A stretch of 64,000 nt of DNA from Hyphomicrobium sp. (GTDB lineage: Bacteria > Pseudomonadota > Alphaproteobacteria > Rhizobiales > Hyphomicrobiaceae). The notes beneath the pieces were generated by a model that saw only the letters and a list, made by a program, of their open reading frames with translations, did no database searches and had not been told where the DNA came from. Positions 59,724-64,000 of the stretch are shown here, piece by piece. The DNA is taken from the NCBI RefSeq assembly GCF_009026145.1, contig NZ_WBUE01000007.1, positions 104,882 to 168,881 on the forward strand. Reading direction: 5' to 3'. How positions within the stretch are numbered: position 1 is the first letter of the stretch; every line of letters begins with the position of its first letter. Both the position numbers and the translations under genes were made by a program.

Positions 59724-60803
59724 TCACACTCCCGAGCCTGGGCCGCCACGGCGGGCAATCAGACCCTTCGATGGGTTATAGGCAAAGATGGCCGCGCCGA
59801 GGAACACCGCGGTGCAGGCCAGCACGATCCCGAGCGATGGCCAATCGACCTGTCCGTAGAGCGCGAAGCGGATGAGCTCCACCGCGTGCGTGAAAGGATT
59901 GAACAGGCACATCTCGTACAGCAGCACGCTCGACTCTTTGACGCGCCATAGCGGGTAGAGGGCCGAAGAGGCGAAGAACATCGGGAAGATCACGAAGTTC
60001 ATAACCCCGGCGAAGTTCTCCAGCTGACGGATCACCGACGACATGAAAAGCGCGAGCGAGCCGAGCATCAGCCCTGAGATCACCAGTGCCGGCGCTACGG
60101 CGAGGTAGTTCATCGACGGTGGGGCCAGCTGCCAAAGGTAGATGACGGCGGCGATGACGGCGATCTCGACCAAGGCCGCGGCCAGCATGATCCTCTGCAG
60201 GGCCGCCTCGGAGAAATAGTCGGTGGCCGAGTTGAACATGAGCAGCAGGGCGAGGACTGCCGGGGTCGCCAGCAGCAGCGGATAGCCCCAGCCCGTCAGC
60301 TCGGCCTCCCAGAAATAGAAGATGCCGAGGAAGACGTAGGCCTGGATGGCGGCAACGGCGACGCCGCCGATAAGCTTGGAGATGAGCAGGAACGAGCGCG
60401 GGAAGGGGCTGACCAGTAGTGTGCGCATGGCGCCCGTCTCGCGGTCGTAGACCATCGATAGAGAGGACTGCATGGCGTTGAACAGCAGGATCATGCCGAG
60501 CAGGCCCGGGACCACGTAGACCTCGTAGAGCACATAGGTCTCGTAAGGTGGGATGATCGACACACCCAGCGTCTGGCGAAAGCCGGCGGCGAAGATGAAC
60601 AGCCAGATGAGCGGCCGCACCAGCGCCGACAGGAACCGCTCGCGCTGGTGCAAGTAGCGCAGCACCTCGCGCCAGACGATGCCCTTGAAGCAGGTGACGT
60701 AGGCGCGCAGGCCGAGGCGCGGCGGCTCGCTGCCCCAAGCGCGCTCGCTGATCGTCGTCGTGACGCTCGCCTGATGGTGTGCGGTCGCGCTCATGGCGGT
60801 CAT
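59724..60803 (-). CDS. ABC transporter permease of the PQQ-dependent alcohol catabolism type
   Basis: A 359-residue ABC-2-type permease with six predicted transmembrane helices. FLSALVRPLIWLFIFAAGFRQTLG, MVYDRETGAMRTLLVSPFPR and FFASSALYPLW are ABC-2 landmarks. It overlaps the ATPase gene by 4 nt. Such permeases occur with quinoprotein alcohol dehydrogenases, where the substrate is unknown; export of a toxic intermediate or of an envelope component has been considered. Confidence 0.93.
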   Translation of the reverse strand: MTAMSATAHHQASVTTTISERAWGSEPPRLGLRAYVTCFKGIVWREVLRYLHQRERFLSALVRPLIWLFIFAAGFRQTLGVSIIPPYETYVLYEVYVVPGLLGMILLFNAMQSSLSMVYDRETGAMRTLLVSPFPRSFLLISKLIGGVAVAAIQAYVFLGIFYFWEAELTGWGYPLLLATPAVLALLLMFNSATDYFSEAALQRIMLAAALVEIAVIAAVIYLWQLAPPSMNYLAVAPALVISGLMLGSLALFMSSVIRQLENFAGVMNFVIFPMFFASSALYPLWRVKESSVLLYEMCLFNPFTHAVELIRFALYGQVDWPSLGIVLACTAVFLGAAIFAYNPSKGLIARRGGPGSGV

Positions 60804-61582
60804 GCGGCGAGCTCCTCGGTGCCGGCGCCGGTCAGCTTGCGGAAAGCGTCACTGACGGACTGGGTTGCGGTCTTGGCGAGCAGCTCGGGCACCGAGCCGG
60901 TGAACAGCACGCGCCCTTTGTGCAGCAGCACGACGAGGTCGCTGGGGCGCACCTCGTCGAAGAGGTGCGTCGCCCACAGCACACCGAGGCCTTCCTTCTC
61001 GACCAGCGAGCGCACGATGTTGATGACGCTTTCACGCGATCCGATGTCGAGGCCGACGGTCGGCTCGTCGAGCAGGAGCAACGAGGGCTGATGCAGCAAC
61101 GAGCGGGCGATCTCGACGCGCCGCGCCTGACCGCCGGAAAGATTGCGCACCTTCTCGCGTGCACGATCCGCGAGCCCGACGAGCTGAAGCACGCGCTCGG
61201 TTCGCCGGCGCGCCTCGCGTCCGCGGATGCCGTGCAACGCGCAATGATAGAGCAGGTTCTGCTTCAACGTCAGGTCGAGATCGAGCGTGCGGCTCTGGAA
61301 GACGACGCCAAGGCGCTGCAGCGCCGCCATGGCGCGCCGGCGGATGTCGTGGCCGAATATGCGGATCTCGCCCGTCACGTTGTCGTAAAGGCGCGTGATG
61401 AGCGCAAACAGCGTCGACTTGCCGGCGCCATTGAGGCCGAGGAGCACGACGAAGCGGCCGCGCGGGATTTCCAGCGATACATCGCTGAGCGCGAGGTTGT
61501 CGCCGAAGCTGTGGCTGACGTTCTTGACGACGAGCGCGAGCGCGCCGGCGTCAGGCGGATTGGATTGAGCTGTCATGTCCAT
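60800..61582 (-). CDS. ABC transporter ATP-binding protein of the PQQ-associated set
   Basis: A 260-residue ABC ATPase. Walker A is GLNGAGKST, the signature is NLSGGQARRVEIARS, Walker B is LLLLDEPTVGLD, and the H-loop follows in LWATHLFDE. It forms a transporter with the permease gene it overlaps by 4 nt. A palindrome upstream at 61621-61637 may be its operator. Confidence 0.95.
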   Translation of the reverse strand: MDMTAQSNPPDAGALALVVKNVSHSFGDNLALSDVSLEIPRGRFVVLLGLNGAGKSTLFALITRLYDNVTGEIRIFGHDIRRRAMAALQRLGVVFQSRTLDLDLTLKQNLLYHCALHGIRGREARRRTERVLQLVGLADRAREKVRNLSGGQARRVEIARSLLHQPSLLLLDEPTVGLDIGSRESVINIVRSLVEKEGLGVLWATHLFDEVRPSDLVVLLHKGRVLFTGSVPELLAKTATQSVSDAFRKLTGAGTEELAA

Positions 61583-61620
61583 GTGACGATTATGCTGCCA
61601 ACCCCTTCTTCAAGCCTTTG

Positions 61621-61637
61621 GAAACATTGATTGTTTC
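61621..61637. promoter_or_regulatory. Palindromic candidate operator upstream of the ABC operon
   Basis: GAAACA-TTGAT-TGTTTC is a perfect 6+6 inverted repeat, 39 nt upstream of the ATPase start on the minus strand. A second inverted repeat CTTCAGC...GCTGAAG (61639-61660) adjoins it. The pair may be an operator, or stem-loops in the leader. Confidence 0.45.
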
Positions 61638-61748
61638 TCTTCAGCTTGGCCACGCTGAAGGCGGGCAGCCGTTCGTCTTTCTTGCTCCAGTACGACTGTC
61701 ATCCTTTGTTCCGCGAGGCCGCCGAGCCCCGGTAGAACGGCGAAAAAT

Positions 61749-62732
61749 TCAGAACGGCGCCACCACCACGCCCCACGGGTAGCGGCCGGTCCTGATCGAC
61801 TTGATCACCTTCAAGGCAGCAACGTCGATGACCGACACGTCGTTCGAGGCACCGTTGGTGGTCAAGAGCTTCTTGCCATCGGGTGTCAAGGCCATCTGCC
61901 AGACGCGCTGGCCGACCAGGAGATACTTGATGACCTTGAAGGTTGCGGTGTCGATGACGGCAACGCGGTTGGCCGGCCCAAGGGCAACGAACGCGGTTTT
62001 GCCGTCCGGCGTGATGCGCACGCCTACGGGCTGGATGGCCTCCTTGGTGATGCCGGGAATCTCGAAGTGGATCTTGGTGATGACCTTGCGATCGGCGGGG
62101 TTGATCACCGTGACGGTGCCACCGATCTCCGAGCTCACCCAAAGTTGCGTGCCTGCCGGATTGAAGATGGCGACGCGTGGGCGGCTGTCGACCAGCACGT
62201 TGTCGAACGTCTTATGCGTGGTCGTGTCGATGAAGTGCGCCATGTTGGTCGTTTCGGACGTGTTGACCAGCACCTTGCCGTCGGGGCTCATGCCCATGCC
62301 TTCCGGTTCGACACCCACCGGGATGTCGCCCAGGATCTTGCCGCTCTGGATGTCGACGATGGTGACGAGATTGTCGTCCTCGTTGGCGACGTACAGCGGA
62401 TTTCCGGACGGATGCAGGATGTGCAGCTCGGGATCGGGACCCGAGGGCAGCGTCTTGATGAACTCATACGTCTTGCTGTCGTAGACCTGGATGATGTTGT
62501 CGTCGCTGGTGCAGACGATCAGCCACTTGCCGTCGTTCGAGAGGATGACGCCGCGCGGACGCTGGCCGACGGGGAAGGTCTTGATCACCTCGAGCTTCTC
62601 GGTGTCGATGACGGACACCGAATTATCCTTCTCATTGGTGACGAAGGCCGTATAGGCCATAGCCGCGGGCGCCGGCAGGGCTAGTACGGAACCGATGCCG
62701 AGCAGCGCGGCGATGCCGACCTTGAAGCGCAT
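61749..62732 (-). CDS. YVTN-type beta-propeller of the PQQ-ABC set
   Basis: A 327-residue exported propeller protein with signal peptide (IAALLGIGSVLALPAPAAMA) and about seven YVTN-like repeats (AFVTNEKDNSVSVIDTEKLE, PLYVANEDDNLVTIVDIQSG, FVALGPANRVAVIDTATFK). Its type accompanies the PQQ-linked ABC transporter and binding protein. AGGAGG lies 10 nt before the ATG. A role as a receptor or docking partner in the periplasm is inferred. Confidence 0.92.
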   Translation of the reverse strand: MRFKVGIAALLGIGSVLALPAPAAMAYTAFVTNEKDNSVSVIDTEKLEVIKTFPVGQRPRGVILSNDGKWLIVCTSDDNIIQVYDSKTYEFIKTLPSGPDPELHILHPSGNPLYVANEDDNLVTIVDIQSGKILGDIPVGVEPEGMGMSPDGKVLVNTSETTNMAHFIDTTTHKTFDNVLVDSRPRVAIFNPAGTQLWVSSEIGGTVTVINPADRKVITKIHFEIPGITKEAIQPVGVRITPDGKTAFVALGPANRVAVIDTATFKVIKYLLVGQRVWQMALTPDGKKLLTTNGASNDVSVIDVAALKVIKSIRTGRYPWGVVVAPF

Positions 62733-62791
62733 TACGAAATTTCCTCCTGAGACTCTTCTGCAGCCGTTCACGGCGATGTTCGCCGCTGCGC

Positions 62792-64000
62792 TCATTGAGT
62801 GAACGCCCGGCATTTGCTTTCCGGCTTGTCGATGCCGAGCGTGTCGAGTTCGCTGAATTGATGCAGGAAGCCTTGCTGCGGCGACACGCTGACCAGCAGC
62901 TTTGGCGTGGTGACCAGAATGGGCTGACGCAGCTGGCCGTTCCAGCCGCGCAACGACAGGCCGACGCCCTTGAAGCCGGCGAGATCGAAGCTCGGGGACT
63001 TCATGTAGGCGACGAGATCCTGAAACTTGCCCGACTTGGTGCGCGAGGCGGCTTCGCCGACCATGCGCGTCGCCAACCATGCGTTGTAGTCGGTGGAGCG
63101 CATGTTGCGGTCGGCCAACCGCTTGAAACGGTTCTGGAATTGCGTCCCGCCCCACAGCTCGATGGCCGGGTGCCAGCTATCGGCGGTGAGCCCCGCGGTG
63201 CCCGCCACGGGGCGCGGGTCCCAGGTGCGGTAGGGAAGGTAGTCACCGAACAGGTTGCTCTCGTCGGCGACCACCAGCACGTCGTAGTCGGGTGCGTTCT
63301 GGGTAAAGGTCGGAATCTGCTGCTGCACCTGTTCGAAGCCGCCGTCCGTACGCCGGTTGCCCGAATCGTAGGTGAATGTGCGCTCCTCGACGATCTTGGC
63401 GCCAAAGCGCTTGGCCGAGCGGCGTAGCGCCTCGGCGTACAACTTGTCCTTCTCGGTGGGGCCAAGAACGAGCAGCCAGCGCGGCCACTTCTTCCACGCA
63501 AGGTACTGGGCGAGCGCGTCGGTGAGCATGGAGCGTGTCGGGGCGGTGTGCAGCACCTGTGGGCGGCAGTTCTCCTCGCGCAGACTGTCATCGGCGGCGC
63601 CGTAGTTGATGAGCAACGCCTCCTTGCCCTGAAGCGCGTCGGCCATTTTGAGCAGCGTGTCGGGCGTGGCGTCGACGAGAATGAAATGTGCGCCGGCGTC
63701 GACTTTCTGCACCACGTCCTGGATCAGCTTGGCCGGGTCGGACTCCTCGATCGGCTCGAGCTTGAACTCCTGGTTCATGAAACGGCCGGTGGTGTTGTTG
63801 TCGGTGATCGCCAGCTTGGCGCCGGCGATACCGAGATCTTTCACCGGCAGGTCGAGCAGGGAGAGTGGGAGCGGCTCGTCGCGCAACTGCCGCGCGATGA
63901 CGATGGGGATGACAACGGCGCCGGGACTGGCGGCCTCGGACTTGGCGGCTTCGGCCGGCTGGGTGGCCGGTGCAGCGGGAGCAGGCGCCTCGGCCGCGGG
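62792..64000 (-). CDS. ABC substrate-binding protein (branched-chain type), PQQ-associated; 5' end outside window
   Basis: Periplasmic binding-protein family, at least 403 residues. The frame stays open to position 64000, so the N-terminus and signal peptide lie outside; a Pro/Ala-rich stretch (APAPAAPATQPAEAAK) precedes the first domain. Conserved features are LPLSLLDLPVKDLGIAGAKLA, HFILVDATPDTLLKMAD, VLHTAPTRSMLTDALAQYLAW and VLVVADESNLFGDYLPYRTW. It closes the PQQ-dependent catabolism ABC set. Confidence 0.93.
   Translation of the reverse strand, partial: PAAEAPAPAAPATQPAEAAKSEAASPGAVVIPIVIARQLRDEPLPLSLLDLPVKDLGIAGAKLAITDNNTTGRFMNQEFKLEPIEESDPAKLIQDVVQKVDAGAHFILVDATPDTLLKMADALQGKEALLINYGAADDSLREENCRPQVLHTAPTRSMLTDALAQYLAWKKWPRWLLVLGPTEKDKLYAEALRRSAKRFGAKIVEERTFTYDSGNRRTDGGFEQVQQQIPTFTQNAPDYDVLVVADESNLFGDYLPYRTWDPRPVAGTAGLTADSWHPAIELWGGTQFQNRFKRLADRNMRSTDYNAWLATRMVGEAASRTKSGKFQDLVAYMKSPSFDLAGFKGVGLSLRGWNGQLRQPILVTTPKLLVSVSPQQGFLHQFSELDTLGIDKPESKCRAFTQ

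Overview
The window is a GC-rich, densely packed chromosomal segment of a methylotrophic alphaproteobacterium, most likely Hyphomicrobiales and Hyphomicrobium-like. The evidence is PQQ biosynthesis, a lanthanide-type methanol dehydrogenase (xoxF) with its cytochrome and periplasmic partners, the methylotroph-type Fhc formyltransferase/hydrolase complex, an FnrL-type regulator, and a PHA-granule-region protein. I see no tRNA, rRNA, CRISPR array, insertion sequence or prophage.

Layout. (1) 1-9100, minus strand: pqqA-pqqB-pqqC (pqqC cut by the left edge), an FnrL/FixK-like regulator, then an aa3-type oxidase operon (ctaE-sco-ctaC-ctaD-small membrane protein-DUF420-heme-copper-oxidase-like subunit). 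Perfect or near-perfect TTGAT-N4-ATCAA boxes precede pqqA, fnrL and ctaE, and more precede a flavin monooxygenase gene, a host-attachment-like gene and a UspA gene. (2) 9100-21534: flavin monooxygenase, cytochrome P450 and double-CDGSH protein on the plus strand, converging with an ebo-type operon eboD-E-C-A-B on the minus strand. Divergent from eboD are a PQQ sugar-type dehydrogenase, a c_L-like cytochrome c, eboF and idi (plus strand). This looks like one biosynthesis/export locus for an unknown C7-cyclitol- or isoprenoid-linked metabolite with periplasmic oxidation. (3) 21758-28906: a single protein joining a GT51 peptidoglycan glycosyltransferase to an L,D-transpeptidase, followed by amino-sugar recycling genes murQ, a BadF/BadG-type kinase, a SIS isomerase/deaminase and nagA. 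(4) 28922-36377: DUF763, PHA-region protein, FecR-domain and YceI secreted proteins, APC and BT1 transporters, host-attachment-like protein. (5) 36505-40229: copper-type cassette (DUF2946, TonB receptor, YcnI-PCuAC fusion). (6) 40350-43928: UspA, an endonuclease/exonuclease/phosphatase protein, a DUF1194 VWA protein, secreted pentapeptide repeats and a small conserved protein. (7) 44051-48819: fhcB-A-D-C. (8) 48990-64000: accessory periplasmic proteins, SoxYZ-like carrier and zinc metallohydrolase, xoxF-xoxG-xoxJ-CXXCW protein, and an ABC transporter/beta-propeller/binding-protein set typical of PQQ-dependent alcohol catabolism, cut by the right edge.

How it works together: PqqABC make the cofactor; XoxF oxidises methanol in the periplasm and passes electrons to XoxG and on to terminal oxidases; formaldehyde-derived one-carbon units reach formate through Fhc; accessory secreted proteins support quinoprotein function. 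The least explained parts are the ebo/PQQ/P450 locus, the GT51-L,D-transpeptidase fusion, and the oxidase-like protein that lacks the usual His-His pair.
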